From contig NZ_JARZFX010000004.1 in NCBI RefSeq assembly GCF_036026595.1, positions 186,001-250,000 on the forward strand: a DNA stretch of 64,000 nucleotides, given 5' to 3'. How positions within the stretch are numbered: the stretch's first letter is position 1; the number at the start of each line of letters is the position of its first letter. The DNA comes from Virgibacillus_P tibetensis (GTDB lineage: Bacteria; Bacillota; Bacilli; Bacillales; Amphibacillaceae). The position numbers and the translations under genes were made by a program. The notes under the pieces were generated by a model that had not been told where the DNA came from, did no database searches, and worked only from the letters and a program-made list of their open reading frames with translations. This document shows, piece by piece, positions 52,356-61,586 of this stretch.

Positions 52356-53339
52356 ATGAGAATAAAAGGGGGCAGGATTCTGTCTGGATTACTTATCATA
52401 CTGGTTGTAATAGTCGTCTATACGTTTTGGGATAATAATCGGATAAAAATAGTGGAGCAGGACATAGCCATCGAAGACCTCCCGCAACAATTTGAAGAGT
52501 TTCAAATTCTCCAAGTTACAGATTTACATGAAAAACAATTTGGCAAAGATCAAAGAAAACTAGTGAAAGCCATCAATGCTATTGAATATGACGTACTGGT
52601 TTTTACCGGGGATATGCTGGATGACACGCAAAGCTCAAATTTCACTTCTTTTTATTCGGTACTTGACGGAATAGATAATAAAGAGCATATATTGTATGTT
52701 CCAGGTAATGCGGATCCTTATAGTTACAACACAGAACCAGTTTTTGGAAAAAGTGAGTTTATTAATGGTTTGGAAGATAGGGGGGTAACCTTCCTTGAAT
52801 CAATTGAGACAGTCAGTATAGACAGTGCGAATCTTCATTTTGTTGACTTTGAATTATCCATCGCAAAGGACGAGAAATTTGTAGGGAAAAATACTGGAAT
52901 AGTTAAGCCACCATACTCATCTGATGCCAGTTATCGAAAGTACCAGCAGCAGTTATGGGAAGAACTCACGGTGCTAAATGAATTTAACAATTCCGATATA
53001 GTAATTGCGCTAAATCATTATCCTATAGTGGATAATCGAATCGAGTTTATAATGAAGGATCCAAATAGAGTATGGCGGGACTATGACCTGATTATGGCAG
53101 GGCATTACCATGGCGGGCAATTTCGTATTCCTTTCCTGGGGGCGCTATTTGTTCCTGAAGCCTGGTATGAACCAAACAGCTTCTTTCCACCAACTGACCG
53201 TGTGAAAGGATTGTGGGAATACAAGGATACGCAACAGTATGTAAGTGCTGGTTTAGGAAGTAGTGATGCTATCCCCTTGCTTAAGTTTCGCCTGTTTAAC
53301 CCACCCGAGATAAATGTTTTGAAATTAATCAGGAAATAA
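52356..53339 (+). CDS. Membrane-anchored metallophosphoesterase
   Basis: A 327-residue calcineurin-like phosphoesterase with an N-terminal signal anchor (ILSGLLIILVVIVVYTFW). Metal-site blocks are VTDLHEKQFG, FTGDMLDD, GNADPYSYN, LNHYPIV and GHYHGGQFRIPF. The usual GNHE/GNHD block is GNAD here, so the conserved catalytic His is replaced by Ala. It follows the lasso exporter by 20 bp and is likely cotranscribed, but it is not a standard lasso gene. It might remodel phosphorylated envelope molecules or the peptide; substrate unknown. Confidence 0.82.
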   Translation: MRIKGGRILSGLLIILVVIVVYTFWDNNRIKIVEQDIAIEDLPQQFEEFQILQVTDLHEKQFGKDQRKLVKAINAIEYDVLVFTGDMLDDTQSSNFTSFYSVLDGIDNKEHILYVPGNADPYSYNTEPVFGKSEFINGLEDRGVTFLESIETVSIDSANLHFVDFELSIAKDEKFVGKNTGIVKPPYSSDASYRKYQQQLWEELTVLNEFNNSDIVIALNHYPIVDNRIEFIMKDPNRVWRDYDLIMAGHYHGGQFRIPFLGALFVPEAWYEPNSFFPPTDRVKGLWEYKDTQQYVSAGLGSSDAIPLLKFRLFNPPEINVLKLIRK

Positions 53340-53394
53340 AAGAAGCTCGAAATGTGGAAAATGATCTCATATGAAGACCAATTTCCCCTGATTT

Positions 53395-53417
53395 ATATAA
53401 AAAATTTATATTTTTTT
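53395..53417 (+). terminator. Weak AU-only hairpin after the lasso cluster
   Basis: ATATAAA and TTTATAT form a 7-bp stem with a 3-base loop followed by T. With no GC pairs it is at best a weak end for the lasso transcript. Confidence 0.35.
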
Positions 53418-53558
53418 AAACAAAGCAATAAAATCCCCGGAAAATCCCTTGTATATCCTTTCCTGACGCTGTATCAGCCTGTTTGTATAAACAACGAATG
53501 ACACCGTTTTCATTCCACTTATTTTTCATTGAATAGTTGCAAATTATTTATCTGAATT

Positions 53559-53587
53559 TTATGTTAAACGGAATATTATGATATAAT
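53559..53587 (+). promoter_or_regulatory. Promoter of gltA
   Basis: TATAAT (53582-53587) is 17 bp after TTATGT, a weak -35 hexamer. This fits a promoter that needs an activator, as gltAB needs GltC in B. subtilis. No gltC gene is adjacent; the upstream gene is the phosphoesterase. The rest of the 330-bp gap shows no gene. Confidence 0.5.
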
Positions 53588-53673
53588 ATTTCTACTACAC
53601 TTTTTTAAGTATTAATCGTGTGGCATATGTAAAAGAATTTTTTAAAAATTTAATTTAATAAGGAGCTGTTGTG

Positions 53674-56600
53674 ATGAAAAGAAACGGGTACCCTGTAGCA
53701 CAGGGATTATATCGTCCCGATTACGAACATGAAGCATGTGGGATTGGGATGATTGCAAACATTAATGGCAGGAAAACACATAATATTGTACAAAATGCGG
53801 TGAATATTCTGTGTAACATGGAACATCGTGGAGGTCAGTCAGCAGATACTAGTACCGGAGATGGTGCTGGGATCTTGACTCAGATTCCGGATCGTTTTTT
53901 CCAAAAGCAATGTGCAAAGGAAAATATTCAACTCCCACGTGAAGGAGAGTATGGTGTTGGTATGGTGTTTCTTTCCCAAGATCACCAGACACGTTTAACA
54001 AGCAAACGTATTTTTGAAACAATTATTGAAGAAGAAGGGCAGACTTTTCTTGGGTGGCGCCCTGTACCAATTAATGATTCATTTATTGGGAAAGTTGCAG
54101 CAGTGAGCAAGCCAGTGATTCGACAGGTTTTTATTCAGAAGTCAGCTGACCTTAACGATCAGATGGCATTTGAACGGAAACTGTATGTTATCCGAAAGCG
54201 CATAGAAAAAGTAATAGGCAATAAAGCTGAATATGATGATGTTTATATCAGCAGCTTGTCCACCCGCACCATTGTTTATAAGGGAATGCTGGTTCCTGAA
54301 CAACTGGATTCTTTCTACATCGACTTGAATCATCCAGATTTTAAATCTGCACTTGCTCTCGTACATTCGCGCTTTAGTACAAATACATTTCCAAGCTGGA
54401 AGCGATCGCATCCTAATCGCTATACGATTCACAATGGGGAGTTTAATACATTGCGTGGTAATGTAAATTGGATGAAAGCCCGCGAAAAAATGTGTTCCTC
54501 TGATTACTTTGATGAAAGTGAATTAGAAAAGTTACTTCCGATTATGGATGATGATGGAAGCGATTCTTCTATATTTGACAATACCTTTGAATTTCTGCAT
54601 CTTTCCGGTAGATCATTGGCACACACTGCAATGATGATGATTCCTGAACCGTGGGCTAACGATGCAACGATAAAGGATGAGAAACGGGACTTCTATGAAT
54701 ACCACAGTACGTTAATGGAGCCGTGGGATGGACCTGCTGCGCTAGTGTTCACTGATGGAAGACAAATCGGGGCATGTCTCGATCGCAATGGTCTCAGACC
54801 AGCGAGATATTATGTTACGAAGGATGGCATGATCGTGCTTGGTTCAGAGGTCGGTGCTCTAGACATCTTTGCAGATGATATTATTTACAAAGATCGTTTG
54901 AAGCCAGGTAAGATGCTTCTTGTTGATCTGGACAAGGGCATTATCATTCCGGATGAAGCTATTAAACTTCAAATTGCAGCAGAGGAGCCCTATAAAAAGT
55001 GGCTTACCAATCTGATAAAGGTTGACGAATTGCCTGATGTCCCATTGACGGTGGAAAATCTAAAAGGAATGAATTTGCTGAATCAACAGCTTGCCTTTGG
55101 ATATACGAGAGAAGAACTCAATAAAATTATTAAACCACTTATTACGGATAGAAAAGATCCAATTGGCTCCATGGGTTATGACTCGCCGTTAGCTGTGTTA
55201 TCGAAAAAACCACAGCTTCTCTATAATTACTTTAAGCAGCTTTTTGCGCAGGTGACGAACCCGCCGATTGATGCAATACGTGAGCAGATAGTAACGATGG
55301 CGAGCACCACTATTGGAAAAGAAGGAAACTTAGTGCAACCGACGCCGTTAAGTTGCAGACACATCCGGCTTGAGACTCCTATAGTAACGAATGCGGAGTT
55401 GGAAAAGGTTCGCTTACAGACCCTGGACGGCTTTACAGCGGTAACTCTTTCCACGTTATTTAATGCAGGAGAAGAGGGAAACCATATGGAATCTGCTCTT
55501 GAAGAAATTTTCGATAAAGCAGATAAGGCGATGAAGAACGGTGCAGCCTTATTGATCTTATCGGATCGTGGGGTGACGAAAGATCGAGCTGCTCTTCCTG
55601 CTCTGCTGGCTGTAGCAGGGCTGCATCATCACTTGATTCGAAAAGGTGTTCGTACACAGGTTAGTCTTTTGATTGAATCAGGCGAGCCAAGAGAAGTACA
55701 CCATTTTGCCAGTCTGTTAGGCTATGGTGCACAAGGAATCAATCCATACTTGGCTTTTGATACAGTAACTGATTTGGTTGAAAGCACGGAAATACAAGGC
55801 TGTACAGTTGAACAGGCAATTGATCAATATGTTCAATCAGTCACGGATGGGATCATTAAGATTTTATCGAAAATGGGAATATCAACAATACAGAGTTATC
55901 TGGGAGCACAGATATTTGAGGCGGTCGGCATCCACGCAGATGTCATTGACAAGTATTTTACCGGAACAGCTTCCCGGTTAGGTGGAATAGGAATTGATAT
56001 GATCCAAAAAGAGGTATTATTGCGCCATCAACGTGCCTTTGCGGAAAACAGGGGAGGCAATAATACACTTGAGACCGGGGATGAATTCCAGTACCGGGAA
56101 AATGGGGAGGATCATCAGTATAACCCTAAAACAATTTATACGTTACAGCACGCTTGCAGAACAAATGATTATCATCTATTCAAACAATATACCAGCTTAT
56201 TAACTGATGAAAAAAACAATCTCCAATCATTGCGGGGACTCCTGTCCTTTAAAAAGCGAGAGCCTGTTCCACTCGAAGAGGTCGAGTCAATTGAGGAAAT
56301 ATGTTCCCGATTTAAAACGGGGGCCATGTCCTTTGGTTCGATCAGTCAGGAGGCCCATGAGGCACTGGCCATTGCCATGAACCGTATTGGTGGACAAAGC
56401 AATACTGGAGAGGGTGGAGAGTCATCCGAACGTTATACTCCCGACGAAAACGGGGATTCAAGGCGCAGTGCGATCAAGCAGGTTGCATCCGGGCGATTTG
56501 GTGTAACAAGTGACTATCTTGTAAACGCAGACGAAATACAGATTAAAATTGCTCAAGGAGCAAAGCCAGGGGAAGGTGGCCACTTACCTGGAAAGAAGGT

Positions 56601-58275
56601 TTATCCGTGGGTTGCTGAAGTTCGGGGTTCTACCCCAGGTGTTGAGTTAATTTCACCGCCTCCTCATCATGATATTTACTCTATTGAAGATCTGGCTGAA
56701 TTGATTTATAACTTGAAGAACACGAATCCCAGGGCTCGTATTAGTGTTAAGCTCGTATCTGCTGTTGGTGTAGGTACGATTGCAGCAGGGGTTGCGAAAG
56801 GTCGGGCGGATCTCGTGTTAATAAGCGGTTATGACGGTGGAACTGGGGCTGCACCACGAACAAGCCTGAAACATACAGGCTTGCCATGGGAGATTGGACT
56901 TGCAGAAACACATCAAACGCTTCTTTTAAATGGATTACGTGATCGTATAATTGTGGAAACGGATGGAAAGATGATGTCCGGAAGAGATGTCGTACAGGCG
57001 GCATTGCTCGGAGCCGAGGAGTATGGTTTCTCAACGGCCCCACTTGTTGTTCTGGGTTGTGTAATGATGCGTGTTTGCCATCTGGATACGTGTCCGGTAG
57101 GTATCGCTACGCAAAACCCTGAATTACGCAAAAAATTCAACGGGGATGCAGAGCATGTTGCGAACTTCATGCGCTTTATTGCTCAGGAAGCACGCGAATT
57201 GATGGCAGAATTAGGTTTTCGAACCATAAAAGAAATGATTGGCAGGACAGATGTATTGGAGACAAATAAAGCAATTGACCACTGGAAAGTAAAAGGAATT
57301 GACTTATCTTCATTACTGCATCAGCCTGATGTGCCTGCTGAAACAGGGCGCTATGCATCCAGAAAACAAGAGCATGGCATAGAAAAAACCCTGGATTACC
57401 AAGAGCTTATACCGATTTGCCAGCGTGCGCTTGATGAACAAGAACCTGTTACGTTTACGACCGCTATTCGAAATATAAATCGTGTAACAGGCACGTTGCT
57501 CGGAAGTGAAATTACTAAACGGTACGGGGAAAAAGGATTACCTGAAGATACAATTGAACTAACTTTTCACGGGTCAGCCGGTCAGAGTTTTGGTGCCTTT
57601 ATCCCACCGGGTATGACGCTTCGCCTAATTGGTGATGCGAATGATTTTGTTGGCAAGGGATTATCAGGAGGGAAAATTATTGTTCACCCTGATCCAATTG
57701 TAACCTTCCAGCCTGAGAAAAATACGATTATAGGAAACGTTGCTTTTTATGGAGCGACTAGGGGAGAAGCATACATTCGCGGATTAGCAGGAGAGCGATT
57801 TGCCGTCAGAAACAGTGGGGCAACAATTGTAGTAGAAGGAGTTGGCGATCACGCATGTGAATATATGACAGGCGGAACAGTAGTGGTCTTGGGAGAAACT
57901 GGCCGAAACTTTGCTGCAGGTATGTCCGGGGGTACCGCCTATGTGTTCGATGAAGATAGTAAGTTCAGGAAAAACGTAAATAAAGAACTCGTGCATGTAG
58001 ATAGAGTAACGAACCAGGCAGAATTAGATAACGTATATAAATTAATTCAAAAGCATATTCACTATACAAATAGCACACATGCCGAACGGATATTAACATA
58101 CTGGGGTAAGTATGCGGATCAAATTGTTCGCGTAATACCAATCGCTTATATCAAAATTCAGGATCGCATTCAATTTCTTAAAGAGAGTGGCTTAAGCAAA
58201 TTTGATGCTGAAATGATAGCGTTCGAAGAGAGCAAGAATAAAACCAAAAACGAAGAAGTAAGTATTTTACAGTAG
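53674..58275 (+). CDS. gltA: Glutamate synthase large subunit
   Basis: A 1533-residue glutamate synthase large subunit (B. subtilis GltA; GltB in E. coli), forming glutamate from glutamine and 2-oxoglutarate with the small subunit. A propeptide precedes Cys22 (HEACGIG), the N-terminal glutaminase nucleophile. Then come the central domain, the FMN-binding synthase domain (GAMSFGSISQEAH, SGYDGGTGAAPRTS), the 3Fe-4S cluster cysteines in CVMMRVCHLDTC, and the GxGxG C-terminal domain. ATG at 53674 follows AAGGAG. It is followed by gltB 24 bp downstream. Confidence 0.97.
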   Translation: MKRNGYPVAQGLYRPDYEHEACGIGMIANINGRKTHNIVQNAVNILCNMEHRGGQSADTSTGDGAGILTQIPDRFFQKQCAKENIQLPREGEYGVGMVFLSQDHQTRLTSKRIFETIIEEEGQTFLGWRPVPINDSFIGKVAAVSKPVIRQVFIQKSADLNDQMAFERKLYVIRKRIEKVIGNKAEYDDVYISSLSTRTIVYKGMLVPEQLDSFYIDLNHPDFKSALALVHSRFSTNTFPSWKRSHPNRYTIHNGEFNTLRGNVNWMKAREKMCSSDYFDESELEKLLPIMDDDGSDSSIFDNTFEFLHLSGRSLAHTAMMMIPEPWANDATIKDEKRDFYEYHSTLMEPWDGPAALVFTDGRQIGACLDRNGLRPARYYVTKDGMIVLGSEVGALDIFADDIIYKDRLKPGKMLLVDLDKGIIIPDEAIKLQIAAEEPYKKWLTNLIKVDELPDVPLTVENLKGMNLLNQQLAFGYTREELNKIIKPLITDRKDPIGSMGYDSPLAVLSKKPQLLYNYFKQLFAQVTNPPIDAIREQIVTMASTTIGKEGNLVQPTPLSCRHIRLETPIVTNAELEKVRLQTLDGFTAVTLSTLFNAGEEGNHMESALEEIFDKADKAMKNGAALLILSDRGVTKDRAALPALLAVAGLHHHLIRKGVRTQVSLLIESGEPREVHHFASLLGYGAQGINPYLAFDTVTDLVESTEIQGCTVEQAIDQYVQSVTDGIIKILSKMGISTIQSYLGAQIFEAVGIHADVIDKYFTGTASRLGGIGIDMIQKEVLLRHQRAFAENRGGNNTLETGDEFQYRENGEDHQYNPKTIYTLQHACRTNDYHLFKQYTSLLTDEKNNLQSLRGLLSFKKREPVPLEEVESIEEICSRFKTGAMSFGSISQEAHEALAIAMNRIGGQSNTGEGGESSERYTPDENGDSRRSAIKQVASGRFGVTSDYLVNADEIQIKIAQGAKPGEGGHLPGKKVYPWVAEVRGSTPGVELISPPPHHDIYSIEDLAELIYNLKNTNPRARISVKLVSAVGVGTIAAGVAKGRADLVLISGYDGGTGAAPRTSLKHTGLPWEIGLAETHQTLLLNGLRDRIIVETDGKMMSGRDVVQAALLGAEEYGFSTAPLVVLGCVMMRVCHLDTCPVGIATQNPELRKKFNGDAEHVANFMRFIAQEARELMAELGFRTIKEMIGRTDVLETNKAIDHWKVKGIDLSSLLHQPDVPAETGRYASRKQEHGIEKTLDYQELIPICQRALDEQEPVTFTTAIRNINRVTGTLLGSEITKRYGEKGLPEDTIELTFHGSAGQSFGAFIPPGMTLRLIGDANDFVGKGLSGGKIIVHPDPIVTFQPEKNTIIGNVAFYGATRGEAYIRGLAGERFAVRNSGATIVVEGVGDHACEYMTGGTVVVLGETGRNFAAGMSGGTAYVFDEDSKFRKNVNKELVHVDRVTNQAELDNVYKLIQKHIHYTNSTHAERILTYWGKYADQIVRVIPIAYIKIQDRIQFLKESGLSKFDAEMIAFEESKNKTKNEEVSILQ

Positions 58276-58299
58276 TAACTTTGAATAAGGGGGCCTTTG

Positions 58300-59787
58300 A
58301 TGGAAAAACAGACTGGATTTATGGAATATAAACGTCAATCACAGCGAGAACGGGATCCGGCAGCTAGAATAAAAGACTGGAACGACTATACGAAACCTTT
58401 GACTGAAGAAGAAATCCAAACACAAGGTGCACGCTGCATGGATTGTGGTGTCCCGACCTGTCACTCAGGTATGGAAATCAATGGAGTAACGACTGGTTGC
58501 CCTGTTTATCATCTAATCCCAGAATGGAACCAGCTTGTATACGAAGGGAAATGGAAAGAGGCTCTATACCGGGAACAGGAGATGAATAATTTTCCTGAGT
58601 TCACTGGAATCGCTTGCCCGGCACCTTGTGAAGGTGCATGTGTACTTGGTATTAATGAGCCCCCCGTAGCGATTCGTACTATAGAGCGAGCAATCATAGA
58701 AAAGGGATTTGAGGAAGGCTGGGTAGTCCCCGCTCCACCTGAAAAACGTACAGGGAAAAGTGTGGCAATTGTCGGTTCAGGACCAGCTGGGCTTGCAGCA
58801 GCTGCTCAATTGAATAAAGCTGGCCATACAGTTACTGTGTTTGAAAAAAACGATCGTGTGGGCGGCTTGTTGACATATGGTATTCCTGAAATGAAATTAT
58901 CTTATGAAGTCGTTGAACGACGTGTGGCTATTTTAAAACAAGAGGGAATTACATTTTTGACGGACACAGAGGTTGGAAAAGATGTAACTGTTTCTCAACT
59001 AAAAGATGAATTCGATGCAACTGTATTATGTGGTGGGGCGACTGTTCATCGTAATATTCAAGTAGAAGGTAGTAAATTAAAAGGTGTTCACCGTGCCATG
59101 GACTTCCTACATTTGAATACAAAGAGTTTACTGGATTCCAACCTGGAAGACGGCAATTTTATCTCGGCGAAGGACAAGAATGTAGTTGTTATCGGTGGTG
59201 GGGATACAGGAACAGACTGCCTTGCCACAGCTGTTCGCCATAACTGCAAGAGTCTGACTCAATTTGATATTTATGATAAAAAAGGGCTGGTGCGCGATGT
59301 GGATACAAATCCATGGCCACAGTATCCGACGATTCACCGTGTGGAGTATGGGCATAAAGAGGCAGCCAGCCGATTGGGAGAAGATCCGCGTGCCTATGCA
59401 GTTATGACCAAAAAATTTACAGGTGATGCCAACGGGAATGTTAAAGAAGTGCATACGGTTAATGTAAAATTGCGATTTGATGAAGATGGGAACAAGGTAA
59501 GAGACGAAATCCCAGGAACAGAAAAAATATGGCCTGCTGACCTTGTGCTGATCGCCATTGGTTTCAATGGTCCAGAGCAAGAACTTATCAATCAGCTCAA
59601 GGTGGAAACAAATCATGATTCCACTGTAAAAGCTACCTACGGAAAATATACTACTAATGCAGCCGGTATATTTGCAGCAGGAGACATGCGTAGGGGGCAA
59701 AGTTTAATCGTCTGGGCAATTAACGAAGGAAGGGAGGTTGCCCGTGAATGTGATCGTTATTTGATGGGAGAAACGTTTCTGCCTTAA
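58300..59787 (+). CDS. gltB: Glutamate synthase small subunit
   Basis: A 495-residue NADPH-dependent small subunit (B. subtilis GltB; GltD in E. coli). N-terminal cysteines (CMDCGVPTCHSG and CPAPCEGAC) bind 4Fe-4S clusters; the FAD and NADPH sites are VGSGPAGLAAAAQL and IGGGDTGTDCLA; the C-terminus has AAGDMRRGQSLIVWAINEG. It passes electrons from NADPH to GltA. The ATG at 58300 follows AAGGGGG; a TTG three bases upstream is less likely. Confidence 0.97.
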   Translation: MEKQTGFMEYKRQSQRERDPAARIKDWNDYTKPLTEEEIQTQGARCMDCGVPTCHSGMEINGVTTGCPVYHLIPEWNQLVYEGKWKEALYREQEMNNFPEFTGIACPAPCEGACVLGINEPPVAIRTIERAIIEKGFEEGWVVPAPPEKRTGKSVAIVGSGPAGLAAAAQLNKAGHTVTVFEKNDRVGGLLTYGIPEMKLSYEVVERRVAILKQEGITFLTDTEVGKDVTVSQLKDEFDATVLCGGATVHRNIQVEGSKLKGVHRAMDFLHLNTKSLLDSNLEDGNFISAKDKNVVVIGGGDTGTDCLATAVRHNCKSLTQFDIYDKKGLVRDVDTNPWPQYPTIHRVEYGHKEAASRLGEDPRAYAVMTKKFTGDANGNVKEVHTVNVKLRFDEDGNKVRDEIPGTEKIWPADLVLIAIGFNGPEQELINQLKVETNHDSTVKATYGKYTTNAAGIFAAGDMRRGQSLIVWAINEGREVARECDRYLMGETFLP

Positions 59788-59792
59788 AAGGA

Positions 59793-59826
59793 AGAACCTA
59801 TGGCTCAGTTATGAGCCATAGGTTCT
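59793..59826 (+). terminator. Long hairpin after gltB
   Basis: AGAACCTATGGCTC and GAGCCATAGGTTCT form a perfect 14-bp stem with a 6-base loop. A proper T run is lacking, but position and strength make it the likely end of the gltAB transcript. Confidence 0.75.
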
Positions 59827-59899
59827 ACTGCATTCAAGTAACTAAAATGCTATAATTCAGGTAGAGTTAAACTATCGGTATGGATAGGGGGAGTTTTTC

Positions 59900-60277
59900 A
59901 TGAGGTATAATAGAGAAGAACCGTTTCGCTATACATTCGGACAGCCTGTGCCTGCGTACTTCAGGATATCTAATATAGGAGGAAGAGGTGTTTCCACAGC
60001 TGAAGGGGAAGCAGTAATTATAGATATCAGCCCAAGTGGTGCCAGGATACATACAGACTTAAACATACCATTCACAAAGGAAAATACTGTGGATATTGTA
60101 TTGCGCTTTGAATTAAGTGATAAAGAATTGATTCAGGCTGGAGGAATCGTCTGGAAAAATTATAAGAATGAATATGGGATTGATTTTTTCACGGAAGATA
60201 TTGACGAAAAACAATTAATAGAACAGTTAAAGCTTTATACTAAAAATGCAATGCATATCGAAAATGATAATAAATGA
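59900..60277 (+). CDS. PilZ-domain protein
   Basis: A 125-residue PilZ domain, which binds cyclic di-GMP. The DxSxxG motif is DISPSGARI near residue 49. The N-terminal arginine motif is not canonical: REEPFR has four residues between the arginines, where RxxxR is usual. Such single-domain proteins act as effectors on motility or polysaccharide. The gene is alone, with a GGGGGAG ribosome binding site and a TATAAT at 59851. A diguanylate cyclase lies at the right end of the window. Confidence 0.82.
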   Translation: MRYNREEPFRYTFGQPVPAYFRISNIGGRGVSTAEGEAVIIDISPSGARIHTDLNIPFTKENTVDIVLRFELSDKELIQAGGIVWKNYKNEYGIDFFTEDIDEKQLIEQLKLYTKNAMHIENDNK

Positions 60278-60432
60278 TTAGTTACCGTATAAACACCAAT
60301 CTTCAAAGAAAACCATTTGCCATAACCTCAAAGCAGCCAACTCCAAAATAAACCATTTGCTACATTGCTAAATTTTCAGTAGTATAGTAAGATAATTAAT
60401 TGCACTAGCATAAAAATAGGGCTTTGGCCTAA

Positions 60433-60483
60433 ATGAACGCTTTAAACAGCGTTTTTAGAAATGAGGGTACTCACAATGAATAA
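60433..60483 (+). CDS. Possible 16-residue leader peptide upstream of the methyltransferase
   Basis: ATG at 60433 opens a 16-codon frame (MNALNSVFRNEGTHNE) that overlaps the methyltransferase start. Codons 2-8 lie inside a terminator-like hairpin. Ribosome binding upstream is poor (only AGGG at a wide distance), so it is a candidate for regulatory translation rather than a proven gene. Confidence 0.3.
   Translation: MNALNSVFRNEGTHNE
60436..60457 (+). terminator. Attenuator-like hairpin before the rRNA methyltransferase
   Basis: AACGCT and AGCGTT pair around TTAAAC, followed by TTT. It lies 19-40 bp before the start codon, inside the leader, so it would stop transcripts before the gene unless it is disrupted. 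Confidence 0.55.
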
Positions 60484-61546
60484 AAAATCCATTTATGGAC
60501 TGACATATGACCAATTAACAGACTGGCTCATGGACCATGGGCAGCAGCGTTTTCGTGTAGATCAAGTGTGGAACTGGCTGTATAAAAAACGTATTTCATT
60601 GTTTTCAGAGATGAAAAACGTAAACAAGCAGACAATTGCTTTATTGGAGGAAAACTTTGTACTTCATACACTGGACGAAGAAATAAAACAGGAATCCAAG
60701 GATGGTACGATTAAATATCTTTTCAAATTAGATGATGGAAACCTGATCGAGACGGTGTTAATGCGTTTTAATTATGGTTTATCTGTTTGTGTTACTACAC
60801 AGGTCGGTTGTAATATTGGCTGCACATTTTGTGCGAGTGGTTTATTGAAAAAGAGTCGCGACCTAACCAGCGGTGAAATTGTAGAGCAGATCATGAATGT
60901 TCAAAAGCACCTTGACCAACTAGGAAAAGATGAACGAGTAAGTCATATTGTTGTAATGGGAATTGGCGAACCGTTTGATAACTTTACAAATCTTATGGAT
61001 TTCTTATATGTGGTAAACGATGATAAAGGCCTTAATATTGGAGCAAGGCATATTACTGTTTCTACAAGTGGGCTTGCTCATAAGATTAAAGAATTTGCAG
61101 ATACAGGTATTCAGGTGAACTTGGCCATATCCATTCATGCACCAACAAATGAACTCCGAACACGTATAATGAAAATTAATAAAGCTTTTCCTATCGAAAA
61201 ACTGATGGATTCGGTCGATTATTATTTAGAAAAAACCAATCGCAGAATTACGTACGAGTATATTATGCTGCGCGATGTAAACGATCATAAGGAAGAGGCG
61301 CTCAAGCTTGCGGATCTTTTGAAGGATCATCGTCACTTAGCCTATGTGAATTTAATTCCATATAATTCCGTGGATGAACACAATCAATATCAACGCAGTG
61401 AATCTGAAGATATCCAGGCTTTTTTTGAAACACTGAAGGGAAAAGGTATTAATTGTGGTGTACGTTGGGAAAATGGAGCAGATATTGATGCTGCCTGTGG
61501 CCAGCTCCGCAGTAAACAAATAAAGAAAAAGAAAAGTGCAGTATAA
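60476..61546 (+). CDS. RlmN/Cfr-family 23S rRNA methyltransferase
   Basis: A 356-residue radical SAM methyltransferase of the RlmN/Cfr family, which methylates A2503 of 23S rRNA. The SAM cluster is CNIGCTFC; the C-terminal Cys that carries the methyl group is in DIDAACGQLR. The sequence is closer to RlmN than to staphylococcal Cfr, but it has VRWENGADID where RlmN has IRREQGHDID, and it is not next to def, fmt and rsmB as rlmN is in Bacillus. It may be a second copy. ATG at 60476 is preferred to 60461 because GAGGGT precedes it. Confidence 0.85.
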   Translation: MNKKSIYGLTYDQLTDWLMDHGQQRFRVDQVWNWLYKKRISLFSEMKNVNKQTIALLEENFVLHTLDEEIKQESKDGTIKYLFKLDDGNLIETVLMRFNYGLSVCVTTQVGCNIGCTFCASGLLKKSRDLTSGEIVEQIMNVQKHLDQLGKDERVSHIVVMGIGEPFDNFTNLMDFLYVVNDDKGLNIGARHITVSTSGLAHKIKEFADTGIQVNLAISIHAPTNELRTRIMKINKAFPIEKLMDSVDYYLEKTNRRITYEYIMLRDVNDHKEEALKLADLLKDHRHLAYVNLIPYNSVDEHNQYQRSESEDIQAFFETLKGKGINCGVRWENGADIDAACGQLRSKQIKKKKSAV

Positions 61547-61552
61547 ATAGTG

Positions 61553-61586
61553 AAGCCGCATCAGGCTATACCTGGTGCGGCTTTTT
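61553..61586. terminator. Bidirectional terminator between methyltransferase and EamA genes
   Basis: AAGCCGCA...TGCGGCTT with an inner CAGG/CCTG forms a long stem followed by T. It lies between convergent genes and overlaps the end of the EamA gene. Confidence 0.9.

Noticed and set aside
59128..59700. 190-codon frame antisense to gltB
   Set aside because: It lies wholly inside a well-conserved gene and its product looks like no known protein.
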